Assembly (NCBI RefSeq): GCF_020184175.1
Contig: NW_026083025.1
Span: 411,535 to 475,534, forward strand
Source of the DNA: Aphis gossypii
Taxonomy: Eukaryota; Arthropoda; Insecta; Hemiptera; Aphididae
Reading direction: 5' to 3'
Length of the DNA stretch: 64,000 nt
Shown here: positions 12,563 through 25,914 of the stretch, one piece after another
How the letters are laid out: every line of letters begins with the position of its first letter
How positions within the stretch are numbered: the stretch's first letter is position 1
Position numbers and translations under genes: made by a program
Notes under the pieces: generated by a model
Told to the model about the DNA's origin: nothing
What the model saw: the letters and a program-made list of their open reading frames with translations, nothing else
Databases searched by the model: none

Positions 12563-15500
12563 ACATGGGATAAGACTATAAGAGCAATAAATTAGAATTT
12601 AGAATTTTCCATTTGATAAATACAACTTACCTACACAATTATATTCGATTATATTACCTATATTTGATGATAAAACTTATATTACCTACTAGCAACTAGC
12701 TACCACTTACTAACATAATTACTGATATTTAAATAAATATAAGTAAAATAATTTATTTTAACTTTTAAGTCGATATTTTAGATTAATTATTCCGAATATT
12801 ATACATGTATATTTTATAAAAATGTATTAAATTTGATTATAATGTATTTATTCGAATAAATAACAAATACATAATACGGATTTTTAATTAAAATAAGTAA
12901 TTATTACCATACATATTCAATTATTTTTTTTAATTAAATATCATCTATAAGCATAATTACATAAGCTTACAACTCTAAAAACTTAAAAATTTTAAAAACT
13001 TTTTAAAAATAAATAAAGATTTCTAGTATTTGGAAAAAAATGTCTATACTTATAACTATAGGTAAATAATTAGTAATAATAATAAATATAGTAAGTATTA
13101 GGTATAAGTATATTGAAATTATAATTGTAATTACAAAACCATGATATAAATAAACTAACCAAAGTATTAATTATTAATTTATTATAATATAATCTACAAT
13201 GATTTATACTTATTAAATGATATATATATCACCATCTGACGATATCTGTCATTAGGGCGTTTTTTGACTCAATTCAATAAAGATGAATTCATATTTTTAA
13301 TAGATTTTGAGGGAAAAAATGAAAGCATAATTATCGATCGACCAGCCACGTGATGTATACTGTTGTACAGTTTGATTTATTTTAATTTAATTCAATAATA
13401 GTTTATACCGTGTAGATAAAATACCTATATTGTATAAACTACAACTGTATATAAAATTAAGACTACGACTAGTAGATAAGTATTAGCTATTAAAAAAAGC
13501 ACATTATAATATCATATTATAGCACTCTTCCTATAAAATTAAAGAAATGTATTTATGTTTAAATTTTAAATAATAATAATATATATAAGGCGATACAATA
13601 TATTATAGAATTTAGTTATCCATTTGTATTTTTTTTTTTTTATTATTAAATTTGAAAAAGCTTACTATAAGTTATGTTTTCTTCTTGTTAATTCAATAAT
13701 ACCTCTCAGTTTTTTCATTTTTTTCAATAAATATTTACCATAATATATATTACCATAAATATTTAATTTTTTTTAAATTAAATTAAATATAATCTGTAAG
13801 CATAACTACATAGGTAAGCTTACAAGTTACAACTCTAATGACTTAAAAATTTTAAAATCTAGTAGGTAAGTTATCTTAAATATTTTTAAAGACTGATAAG
13901 CGCGATTAGACATTTTTCAAATGCATAAAATTTCCAAGTATTATTTTTAAAACACCAAACTTTCAACGAAGCGAAACGCTAAAATTGAATTTTCTGTGAA
14001 CCAGAACGCTATATTTAAACGAGTGACGAACCGGAAATGCGTTTCGTTGTGTTCCGGTCCATTCCGAGCTCTGACAAAATTACAAACAATTAGTTAAATT
14101 AACTTGTAATAAATGTGGGTCACATTACTTATTAGCTCCCCTGACGACAATACTGTTTGTTATTACACCAACTAATTAATTGACTACTGCAGGAGTGTCA
14201 AATAATAGAATGATCGGCTAAATTAAACAATAATAATAATATCATGTACATTATTTAAATGTTTAAAGTTATTTTACGTTTTTCTTTTAACTTTAAAAAA
14301 AAAATAGTACATATTGATTTGATTTGATTTAAATTATTTAATGTATCAAATGATCAAATATAAATATAATTTTTTATTTATGAACATATTATTTTTCATG
14401 TTACAAATTGTTACCCTTTATTCAATAGGTCACTATTACGCTAACCGCTAAACATATAAAATATTATGTAGGTAAGTATTTACCTAATAGATATTACCTA
14501 CTACAGTTTAATTTTTAGAGAATATCCTCAAGAAAATAAAGCGATCGGTTAAATTAAATACCTAGGTAATAACTAAAATAGGTATTACCTACCTATATGT
14601 ATAAATAGATCGATATTTAAATAGGTTTACCTGCATGAAAATGTATTATAAAGGAAATACATTAGATGTGCATAGGTAATTGTTATGCAATATTAATGCA
14701 ATATGCCAGTATAAGTTTAACCAAGAAATATTAAAAATTGTGATCACAAAGTTTGACCTTAATTTTTTTTATCTGGTGACTCAAACACATTGATTGATTG
14801 ACTTCAGAAAATATCAAAGCAATACAATGATGTCCTTTAAATAAATCTGTTTCCTGTGACAGAGTTCTGTACCTACATTAATTAGTAATAAATGGTGTAT
14901 ACCTATCTATAAATGATTTTTGCCATTTCAATAACTCCCTAAAATAAGAAGGGTCCTAGTAAAAAGAATTATTAATTGTAACTACCAACTATGATTTATT
15001 TTTGTGTATTTAATACATTTATTTAGCATATTTTATCAATTATAAGTTATAACTTCTGAAACTTCCTATCCTTGTTTATAATTTGTGAAGGTATTAATTG
15101 CGATACCATCATAAAAAAAATCAATTAAAACTTTATTTGAATAATTTGGATGACAGATTTTAGGCAACAATACTCTCATACAATATGAAAAAAAAATTAA
15201 AACTTCCAACTGCTGTTTTTGTATATTAAGATACATAAGGTACTGTAAGGTATATCAATATACATTATACATATTGTATAAGTATTAAAGCTATCAATAA
15301 TTATTAATTATCCCTCAATCATTTCACACGTTTTTCTTGTGGTAAAACAAATTTTAAAAAGTAAAATATAAGTTAAGATATAGTAAAATGAATTCACGAT
15401 AATACATAATACTATATAGCTTTTTATAAATGAGATATATTTATATATAAAAATTAAACAAAATAGATACTTATCTGATAAACATTTGTGTAGTTTATTT

Positions 15501-17195
15501 GTTTTATTTATTAGACTTTACAGTGCATTATAATACGCAAAAGTCACAAGCATTCAAACTTTTTCATTCTACAGCAGCCTCTATGTCTCTTCATATTTTG
15601 AGGCTACCTAATTATTTAAAATACAAAAATCAAATGTTTAATTATTTATTGAAATATATATTATAAATAAATCAATCGCATAAAAACAACTAATTAAAAT
15701 ATTATTTTGCAATGAAAACAGAAATTAAATATTTTAAACAATACCAAAGCATATATAATAGTTTTAACAACTCAACATATATCACAACATATTATCCTAA
15801 CAATAATAAAATCAGATAGAATCAACCCCTGAATAATCTTTAAAACACTTGTACCCCTTTTAAGGGACTTCTATATGTCTTTATTCATATCATTTTAAAC
15901 CAATTTGAAACTGCTTTTAAAATGTAATACATAACACAAAAAATTAGATAGGTGAATAAAAATGTGAAAAAATATTATTTAAAATAAAGCATTTGCATTA
16001 TTAACATCAAGTATTCAAATTAATTGAATATATATGTATACTGTTATTGATGTATGGATACTTAAAATTTCATATTTTCATAAGAAAAAATAAGAATTAC
16101 AGTTTATATTCTCACCTTACATATAAAAAATGCATTAAACTACATTAACATTTTATTACATATATAAATATAGTAATATATGAAAAATATTTATACATAA
16201 ATAAACTTATATTATTTGTTTTATTCTTTTTTTAAATTCAAAAACCTATTTTTTTTTTCAATTATTTTACAATTAAAAGAATAAAACAGAATTATCTTTT
16301 AATTATGATTCATTTGTTTATTTATATCCCATTATAGAATATTTACATAATAGTATAGATATTTTTAAAAATATATATAAATACATTATTTATGTTCTAT
16401 TCTGTATGTATTTTAAATCTAATGATGATTATCAAACATAATTTTATTTCAAGATAAATGTGTCGGTGTATTGTGTATATACTATCAAACAATTAATAGA
16501 TTATGCTTTTGTAAGTAAATTGCAAATACTAAATATTATTATTTCATCGAGATTTAAAAAAAAAGTTATACATTGATTGATAAATTGTATTTATATGAAT
16601 AACAAATACACGGAAATTAAATTTAGGTAATATTTCAAAATATTTCCTAAAAAAAAAAGTATGGGAAGGCGATGATATAATAATATTTTTTTAAGAATAC
16701 CAGAAGAAATAATACTAAGTAATTAACAGCCAATATATTCAACATAATATTATAGCTTATTATAATTGAACATCTACTCCTTTGAAATGGAAAGTATATC
16801 TTTAGAGTCAAACAACCCTCAATATTGCATATCTACCTGTTCTCATGATGCATTTTTCAAATTAAAAATATAATATCAATTAGTATGTTGTAATCATGTA
16901 TTTTTAAAAACATTTTAAATTATTTCTTATAATCAATTTACAAGAATTATATAATACTAAAAATGTATTTGTATTTTTAAAATATGTAAAACATTAACAT
17001 TAACTTATTGCATACCAAATTTTTTTATTATTATCAAAATAAGCTCATTAATTTTTATAAAATAACATTTTTCGTACTGTAAAAATATATGAATAGTATT
17101 TTTATAATTAAGATTTTAAGTGTAATTAAGTAACTATGAATAATATAATAATGATAAGCTCGCTGAATTTTTGAATGTACTTTTTTTTTTAATGT
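12563..17195. other. non-coding stretch downstream of CCDC25
   Basis: No recognisable gene. Two direct, diverged copies of a block lie at about 12905-13010 and 13735-13865 (shared 'aagcataa.tacata' then 'agcttacaa', 'aacttaaaaattttaaaa'). A relic of the 37499-38012 element lies at about 15546-15610 ('attcaaactttttcatt'). The part closest to 17195 should hold the 3' untranslated region of the minus-strand CCDC25 gene. Confidence 0.4.
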
Positions 17196-20100
17196 TTACA
17201 TAAAACTGTCTGAATCGTAGCCAGAATAATCAGTATTAGCTGTCATGTTTTCTGTCTTCATAAGAGATGAGTAAGACCTGAAAATGATTATATAAAAAAT
17301 AAATATATATTTATTCATATTTTAATCAAGTAAGGGTAATAGTAAATAAGGGCAATTAAAACAAAATAATCATATCAAATAATATTATCATTTTTAGTGT
17401 TATAGTTTAAAAGTAAAAACATATATTGGTATTGTGCATTTATTTTCAACAAAAAAATTTGGGAATATGTAACAAAAATTCATCTGATGATACCTCATCT
17501 TTTCAAAATTATAGATAAAAAGTAGAATGTTTTGTAATCATTCTTATTTTGTACAACATATAATTCAATAATAATTATTTTTTAAAGAATCATGAATTTA
17601 ATTTAAGCGCAGATGCAAAACGTAAAAAAAAAACATGGATAATATTAAATTTTCTTCATAAATATTACATTATATATTTACAATTGCCCCATTTCATCCA
17701 ACTATAATACTTTATAATTACTTCAATTCAGCAGCTTCACGATTTCTACGTTCTTCTTCCTTTTTCTTTTCTAAATTAATTTTTCTTTCTGCTTTCTTCT
17801 TCTCAGCTTCTCTTCGATCCCTATCAGCTCTCTCACTCTCATAATCAATTACTATAGTTTTTTCGGTCTTTTGTAATCTATTAACTATAGTCTTCTCTTT
17901 TTTCACCTTAACCTTTTTTACCTATAGAATATAAAATTTAATGAATGTATTATTCTATTAATGTAAAACTACAAACATATTGTGTATGTATATTGTAATA
18001 TATATAAATATATGTTACAGTCAAAGTGTACATAAAACATTCTCTTTTAAAAATAATTTTTAAGTTTTTTACTTTTTTTAAATGACAACATACGTTTTTA
18101 ATTTAATTTTAAAGCTGAATATTTGTTAGGTTATAAAATAGTAGGAGTATTTTGATGAAAATTCAGATGAGTGGTTTATGAGTTATAAATATTTAAAGCT
18201 TAAGTGATCAGAGTAGTAGACCAACATTTTGTGGGATATCTCCATTATGTTAGGTTTATTCTTTTCACCAAAATTTTAAATACTTATCTTATGAACTACT
18301 CGTTGGAAAATTATATTTATACCTAATCTAATTATATTATTTATCTTTACAAAATATTTATACACTATACGAACAAATGGTCAAACTATGAAGAATAATG
18401 AATTATTATTAATTTTCTTAGAAATACTCTAGAATTATATAAAATAATTAATTCCATCTATTCTATCATATAAAATGACTAGAAATTGTTTATAATGACT
18501 AAATTATACATTTTGACTGTAGCATATATAAAAATAAATCCAAACATACACTACTAGAATTAACAAATGACACTTCGCCAGGTTTCATGCCTGGTAATTT
18601 TTTAAGATTTGACCACATTGTGTAGACAACTTGAACTTCAGCTAATTTGCATCCTTGAATACTGTTTGCTTTAACCAATTGGCATGCATCTTCTAATAAC
18701 GGTTTAGGTATATCATCAATTGTTTGACCCTGTAAACAAAATGTATATAAATAAAACAAACTATAAATTATGCCAACAGTGTAAATCAGACATGATTATA
18801 CTAAAGATGACATCACACCCACATGTATTATTTTTGTGAACTCTGTATTACATTCATACAACAAAGAAAATTTGCATTCAGTAGAAGCCATTATGTGTTA
18901 TTAACTTAATATTTTCAATTGTCGAGATTAATTGTAAATTACAAAATTTCAATAAAAAAAAAAACTTAATATTTAAGAGAATTTACCTATTATCAATGTT
19001 AAAGATTAAAATGTTAATAGTGATAAGGTGTAGCATTCAATGTGTATCAATATTTTAATTTTTAAGCTAAATAAGAGCATTGTTATGTTTTAAACACTTA
19101 TATTTTGCTTAAAAATAAAATCACACCTAAAACACTTCATTGTAAAAAAAAGCCATGTTAAAATAAAAATAAATTTAGTAATGATTAAATCTTTAAAAGG
19201 CGTGATATACCTAATATGGAAACGAAGTAAAATGCTATTTTATATTAAAAATACCAATGACTACAAATAAGATCAATTGTAATATTAAATACTTAGTCAA
19301 CGTATTGTTTTTACATTATTAATTATGAAAAAAACTATAGTGGTTACTTATTTATATTTATTTAAGTATACTTCTACATCTACCAAATAGTTAAACAATA
19401 TGTTGACTAAATATTTAACATTACAATTGATCTTATTTGTCGTCATAGGCATTTGAAATATTATAAAATGGCATTTTACTTCGTTTCCATATTATATCAC
19501 GTCTTTTAAAGATTTAATCATAACTAAATTTATTTTTTTTTTAACTTAGCTTTTTTTTTACACGAAGTTATAATGAAGTGTTTTTGGTGATATCAGCTAT
19601 TTTTTTTTTATAAAATAAGTCGCGATTTTATTTGACTGTATAGTACTATGGACTATGGTGTATATATTAGTAATAATGATCCAGCTAGCATTGTTGGCAT
19701 TATAATATTATTATACTATATATTATATTATTATTATATTCACCGGCATCCGAGAGACCGCGCCGTCGGGTCGCCGCCGCCGTTACCGTTGCGATAAGAG
19801 TAGTGGAGATTGATAAGCGGCGGATCGGGGGACATACATATTTCGTTGCGTACGAAAAATCGGTCTTAAAAATACTTGAACTTTTTTGGTTTTAACATAC
19901 AAACTATCTAACCAATCCGTTTACGAGTTCCTCTGTTCCCATCTGCACAATATTTCTGATCGATTGATACCTTATACGACTTTATATGTTTATATGTTTG
20001 CCCTGTAGGGCTGGACAATGAACTAACATAAATTAACACGGTTTTTCAATGGTAAAACTCTGGCTCCTATTATTATACGCTCGTGGATACTACGCTTTTT

Positions 20101-22499
20101 TTTTTTTTACTTAGCTTCGCGCCACTACTGTCGCGCTGGATATTGAAAAAAAATCTAACACTACATCACTAATAATGTTCTAATATTTGATGTTGATAAC
20201 AGGTAAATTTACTCCAATATCAAAACTAACTTTTTTTATAATTGTAGTTATTATGTTCTAGTTTTCTGATTCACTGAATATAATTTTGAATAATTTCTAC
20301 TGTATTTAAATAAGCAAAAAAATAGATTTGAATTAACACATTCAACTTGATCCAATTCTAAGTTATTGATAAAAAACAAACCTAGCTTTATAATTTGAAT
20401 AAAATGTGGATTGAAAATTGAACATAACAACATACACAGACAAAAGATTTTAAAAATAATTCAAATATTATTAATACCTCTTTTAACCTTAGATACACAT
20501 GTGCTGATGAGAGGCTATCTACATGGAACCACACATCTTCAGGTAACATATTTTCAATAAGTTCATCATCTGAAAAAAAACAAATATTAAATTAAAAATA
20601 TATTGTATTTATTAAATTGTATTATTAAATAATAATTTAATTCAAATATATTTATTTCATAGGTTATACTTATATTATAACATATTTTTAATTTTAACTT
20701 TTATAATGATAATCTAAATTTAGAGGATAAAAAATACAAATGTTGATGTTAATATTAATGACAGTTAATTATCACTACAGACAAAAATTCAATATTAAAA
20801 AGAATTAATAAAATATTATTTACATTAATATAAAATACTCTAAACCAGGATGATTACTGGATGATAAAAAGGTTGGGAACACCTGCTCTAAACTGTAGTT
20901 TAGTTTTACACATTTTTAAATGGATCTTTATTCATTGCATACAAAAATTCATTATGAATACAAATGATCTGTTAGCCTTTATAACCAAGTATATATTTAA
21001 CTGTTAAATAGCTAAAAGCTTAAATAAATTTAAATACTTTGAAAATATCATAGTGCATGGTATAAAGTGAAATATACTAATACACAATAGAAGCCGCTTA
21101 TAAGATTTGCTGACATAAGATTCAGTTGCTTATTTGACTCAAAATTATTTAGAATGATTTAGACGTACTCAAGTATATTTTTTTTTTAAATCAGTTATAA
21201 GACTCAAATTTTGTAAAGAAAAAAGAATAAATAAACTTTTTTGATAAAATTTAAAAATAAATTGGTTTTGATAAACCAAAAATTTGTACTAATTTAAATA
21301 TACTATATGAGTAATATCAGACATATTCCCAAAATACTAAAAATCATTTTAAAATTACCTAATGCATTTATTATTCAATTCAAAATCTAAAATAAAAATA
21401 AACCTCTTTAACACCTGTTGATCACAAATAAATTACCTTATATAACTTAATATGAAAATAAAATAAAATATTTATTATTTTGGTATATATTTGCGTTAAA
21501 TAAGTTGTATCAATTTGCTTTGAAAAATATAATATTAAATATTTAATAAAAATGATTTTGACTTATACTAATGCAATACAATTAATTGTAAATTATAAAA
21601 AAATTCTTATTAATTGGTAATTTAAAAAGGTTATGAATTATAATCTGTTCACAAATAATATAGGTACCTACTAACATAAATACATTAATTATTAACATTA
21701 CTATGTAATTTGCTTATTCAACTTATTTAAAATTCAATATAATTATTAATATATATGAAAACATTTTTATTTCATACTTAACTATTTTTTACATACATAA
21801 TACAATTATGATTATAGAGCTATAAGTTCTGAATCTTACAGTTAGTTATTAAGTTGTAATAACAATGTTCATGTGTAGTATACTAGTTAGATTTAACAAA
21901 TAGGTTTTTTTTCTTTTAGCACCTACCAAAATACATAAAACCTCCTATATTTAATATTTATAATTATAAATAGTTGTGATGACTAATATTTTTATTTTGC
22001 ATTTTAATAACTTTAAGCTGAGGAGAGGCCACTTTCAAAACTTTTCCAATACATAACAATATACATAAAGTATATCTTATTTTAAACTATTTGATTTCTA
22101 ATAAATTTAAATAGCATACATATAATGTTAAATAAATGCATTAATGCAATAATTTATGTATGAATTCAATAACATGCAATTGTTTATATTTTCTAACGTA
22201 CTCGACAGAGGCCATCATTTTAAGTATCTGAATACTACGTGAATTTACCTAATTGCCTATTTACTTATTATACTCGTTGATAAAACAAACAAATGTTAAT
22301 TTTTAAATTTTTTTTTAAGATTCAAACAATTGAAGGTAATCAAACTACTAAGTAGCTTCAGACTTACTTTCATAGCTGTCTACACCTCTCAGCAGCATTA
22401 CAGGTGGATCAACCGCTGAAAAAAATAAAAAAAATTCATTAAGACCTGTTGAATTTATTTTACAATTGACGTACCTGTACTCGTGTACTGTAACACCAT
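17196..22499 (-). CDS. CCDC25: CCDC25 orthologue (NFACT-R/DUF814 domain protein)
   Basis: Six coding exons on the minus strand: 22499-22475, 22415-22368, 20569-20478, 18729-18550, 17921-17722 and 17277-17196. Every junction has GT-AG ends and keeps frame, giving 627 nt or 208 residues plus stop, the same length as human CCDC25. It begins MVLQYTSTAVDPP. The NFACT-R-type domain includes 'LPEDVWFHVDSLSSAHVYLR' and 'QLVKANSIQGCK'. A long charged helix rich in E, R and K follows, and the protein ends 'SYSSLMKTENM...DSDSFM', the family's conserved tail. The domain is shared with NEMF/Tae2-type factors; mammalian CCDC25 has also been described as a membrane DNA sensor, which cannot be assumed here. 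Intron 1 is only 59 nt. The start lies in a relatively CpG-rich region (22.47-22.86 kb). Identity is secure; exon 1 rests on similarity to the family N-terminus. Confidence 0.93.
19115..19592. repeat. inverted repeat (foldback) inside a CCDC25 intron
   Basis: The left arm about 19127-19300 and the right arm about 19390-19590 are reverse complements with small differences. Examples are 'aacacttcattgta' against 'tataatgaagtgtt', 'atggaaacgaagtaaaatgc' against 'gcattttacttcgtttccat', and 'gatcaattgtaatatta' against its inverse. The spacer is about 90 bp. Probably a non-autonomous foldback element; no target duplication was fixed. Confidence 0.7.
19740..20150. other. GC/CpG-rich island within a CCDC25 intron
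   Basis: This stretch is far richer in CG dinucleotides than its surroundings ('ccgcgccgtcgggtcgccgc' near 19758-19780, then 'gataagcggcggatcggggg'). It has no recognised protein frame. It may be a transposon fragment, an alternative promoter, or a recent insertion that has not yet lost its CpGs. Confidence 0.4.
20846..20885. mobile_element. 40-bp MITE remnant with intact target duplication
   Basis: 'caggatg...' to 'ggttgggaacacctg' keeps the two ends of a CAGnGGTTCCCAAC-type element with almost no interior. It is flanked by perfect 'ctctaaac' duplications (20838-20845 and 20886-20893). It lies in the intron between CCDC25 exons 2 and 3. Confidence 0.7.
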
Positions 22500-22860
22500 C
22501 GTATTCGGTGCAAATAAGCTGGCGGTGAAGACCTAATATGAAACTAACGAGAAACAACAAACACAATTCTTTTTCGCTGCAGATATGCGAAAGGTTTTGA
22601 TCACGATGATAGTAAACGAAACACTACCGATCGACAATTAAATGTCGTGATAGATAATAAACCACAACTGGTCGTATTGAAATTTGAAGTGGAATGCAGT
22701 CGGTAATAGTAGTCCGTAATGTGACAAAATAAATTCGACAACGAAAACGTGCGACTACCGACTTGCGTGCGCCTAGTCCGCGGTTATCTACTATCAATGT
22801 GTATCAGTTATCTAACGGTTATCACAACAACTGTGGTCAGAGATAACAACTACGAAACGT
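22500..22860 (-). promoter_or_regulatory. probable CCDC25 promoter and 5' untranslated region
   Basis: The DNA just upstream of the CCDC25 start codon is locally CpG-rich ('acgtgcgactaccgacttgc', 'gtgcgcctagtccgcgg') compared with the AT-rich surroundings, as expected for a housekeeping insect promoter. No TATA box was identified and the transcription start is not fixed. Confidence 0.4.
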
Positions 22861-25800
22861 TTCTGCTGGGCGAAAATTGAATTGCCTAAGTGCCATTTAA
22901 CACGGCACTTTTTCATAAAATCAAAAATGTCTTAATTCCGTAAATAAATTATTGCAAAAAAAGTTTTGTGTGCATATAATATATTAACCTAGTATCAAAC
23001 TTATGCGTATAAACAATAATAATATAATAGAATATGATGTGTACATTCACTTGTATTATTTAGGTACTATAATTTAATTAACATAGGTAAATCATAACTT
23101 GTTAAAAATGAAAATATCAAAAAACCTCACAAGAAAGTACTTGAGAAAAGTCTTCATGTCTTTAAATTTGACGATAAGTCAATTATTCGCTTTTAAAATT
23201 AAAACTTGTTATACAAAATAGATTCGTTACTCCCGTACCGTTCGATATGAAACAGTTTTGTGAATCTAAACATCGAGAACCACAATAACAGTTCATCGCA
23301 AATTACCATAGTAGGTAGGTATATCGGTAGAGATAATGTTACCGGAGGCAACGTAGATGAGTGAAAAAAATAATATGTAAATCTCGAGCGAGAATGCAAT
23401 CTCAGACTTAATCGAATTGCGAAGGAATAACTTAATTTCCATTCGTCGGGCAATAAAGGCTTTTAATCGTCTGCTACAACGGTCAAAAAAAAAATTAATG
23501 TATCCACCATCCGGTATAATTTTTGTCAAATACATGAAATATTTCCTACTAACTAGTAGATGGCTAAGTAGGTAAGTATTCAAAAATGGCAAAAACATCT
23601 GCGTCACGTACCTCGAACCATGGCTAAATAATAAAGGTAGGTATATTTTAAGATATAAAATAAAATATTATGATCCATTTACACATGGCTGAATAGATAA
23701 CCATATGAGTACGTATTTATAAGCTATGCCGCAAACATCGCGTGCGACGGCAATAGCTTACATCCCACATCTGCCACGCAATATAATAATAGATAATAAT
23801 TAATTTTTAATGTTGTTCAAAATCAATAAACAGATAACTTAATATCAAATTAAAATGTTAATTTGTTATAAAAACAAAAGACTATTCTGTTCCAAAATGC
23901 CGAAAATTGTGATAGGGTGTAAAAATACATAACAAAATAAAATAAATAATCACATAGTAGTTTAAAAAATAGAAAAATAAAATTAGATTGTATTAAATTA
24001 ATTTTAGAACGAGGAAGTTAAATATTAAGAAGAATATTATTCAAATTAAATGTTATTTAATACCTATACATTAAAAATCTAAAATTTATTGCAATACAGA
24101 CTTGGACTTATAATATTTAATTTAATAGGTATAGGTATACATAGGTTAAAACCTAATACATTTATAATACATTTTAAACCATATAAAGTTGTATAGTAGG
24201 TAGTATTTTGTACCTACATAATATAGAACTAATAGTTCTTAACCCATTGTCTCACAATTTATTTTACTAACATGTATAAGATAATTTTCTAATTCTATTA
24301 ACAATATTTATTTGTACCTAACTCTTATCTTGGATTAGTATAAAAAAATAGCGCCTAAATATTTAAATAAATTGACTTTTTCACTTTATCACTAACAATT
24401 AATGTAACTTTTATAACTTTTTTTTTATTTAAAGCATAAAGCATTAAAATGAATTTATTCCTTGAAACTAAGCATAATATTACTATTACTTGAATTAATA
24501 ACTAAAATTAAATTGGGTTTATACAACATTATTGGTATTATTATAAATTAAAAAAAATACCTATATACTTTGATTTACTAATGATTAATGCCATATAATT
24601 TTAATCAAACCATATTTTTAGTTGGCGAAGTGCGAGGATAGCTTTATCTAATATCAACTTATATATTATTATTATTTATCACTTTCAATTAAGACAAGTG
24701 TATCATTAGAAAAATAAATTAATAAAACATCTAAATCCAAACCAAAAACAATATTAGTATAATTTAAAAATAACAAAGGACATAGTATGGTACCTTGTGA
24801 ATTGTGGTACACTGCATTTAGTTTCAATATAATCTATCTATATCATAATAAAAAACTACAATACATTGTCAATTATATTTGTGGATCATACTAGTTTTAT
24901 TATTGAGTTATACATCAATACATCATTATAGATTAAATATAATTGAATTAATATAGTAATATAGTTGTATTAATGGAAAAAATTATAAAAAATAGTTACT
25001 TTTATATTTAGTTAGATATAATTCTAACTATAAATTCAATTATACGAGTAATTGTCTAAATTTAAAATTGTGTGTGTGTGTGTGTAAAAATGATTGACAT
25101 CTTACATCTGCACGTACATGTAGGTGTTATTTTATACTATACCGTTTGTTTGAGGTACTATTAATATCTTAATAGTACCACAGTATTAATTATTAATTAA
25201 TATTAAGATATCAATCAAAGATGTTAAAAAGAACAATCAAAAATTATAGAAAAACTAATAATTCAACAACACTTGAGGAACTTAAGTTCGCTTATAATTA
25301 TTAACAAAATTAGTTAATTAACTAGTTACTTTATATTCTTTTCATTTAACTGTTTTGAATAACATTAATTTAATTTTTATATTTTCACCATTTTTTTAGA
25401 AATTCTGTGTTCGAGTTACAATATAAAAATATGAATATATACATTAAATATAATATACTCAATGACAATAAAAAAGACAAAATTGAATAAAAAGTTATAT
25501 TTGCAACACATAAAGGAGCAAAGGGCTTGTTAATTAATAATTTGTCAAACAAAATAAAATAATATTTAGTTTTTTATTCAATATTATTTAGAAAATCTAT
25601 TTGGATAAGAAAAAAAATCAATTTTTTTCACTACTGTTCGTGATTTGAAGTTCTAAAAATATTGTTTTCATTTTTGTAATTTTTTACTTTTTAAACATTA
25701 AAAATTAATATTATTTAATTAAAATATTAAGGTGAAATACACAAACAATTTAAGGTGGTGATAAAGTATTTTAAAAGGTTATTTCATATTTGTTCGATGT

Positions 25801-25914
25801 TACTCATTAATTTCAATTGAAAATAGTTTTTTAAAATAATTTGTACACAATATAAGAAATAAAATGTTTGGAAGTATCATGCAAAACTAAATTAATAATT
25901 ATTTTTTTTTAGAG
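22861..25914. other. non-coding stretch upstream of CCDC25
   Basis: The open frames at 23199-23453 and 23293-23607 (minus) have no recognisable domain and overlap each other, so I treat them as chance. A short (gt)n microsatellite lies at about 25070-25085. No divergent gene was recognised. Confidence 0.4.

Noticed and set aside
13930..14075. CG-richer block ending 'attccgagctctg'
   Set aside because: Looks like one terminus of a miniature element, but no matching left end or target duplication was found.
23199..23607. Two overlapping minus-strand frames of 84 and 104 codons
   Set aside because: They overlap in different frames, show no domain, and their residue content follows AT-rich composition.
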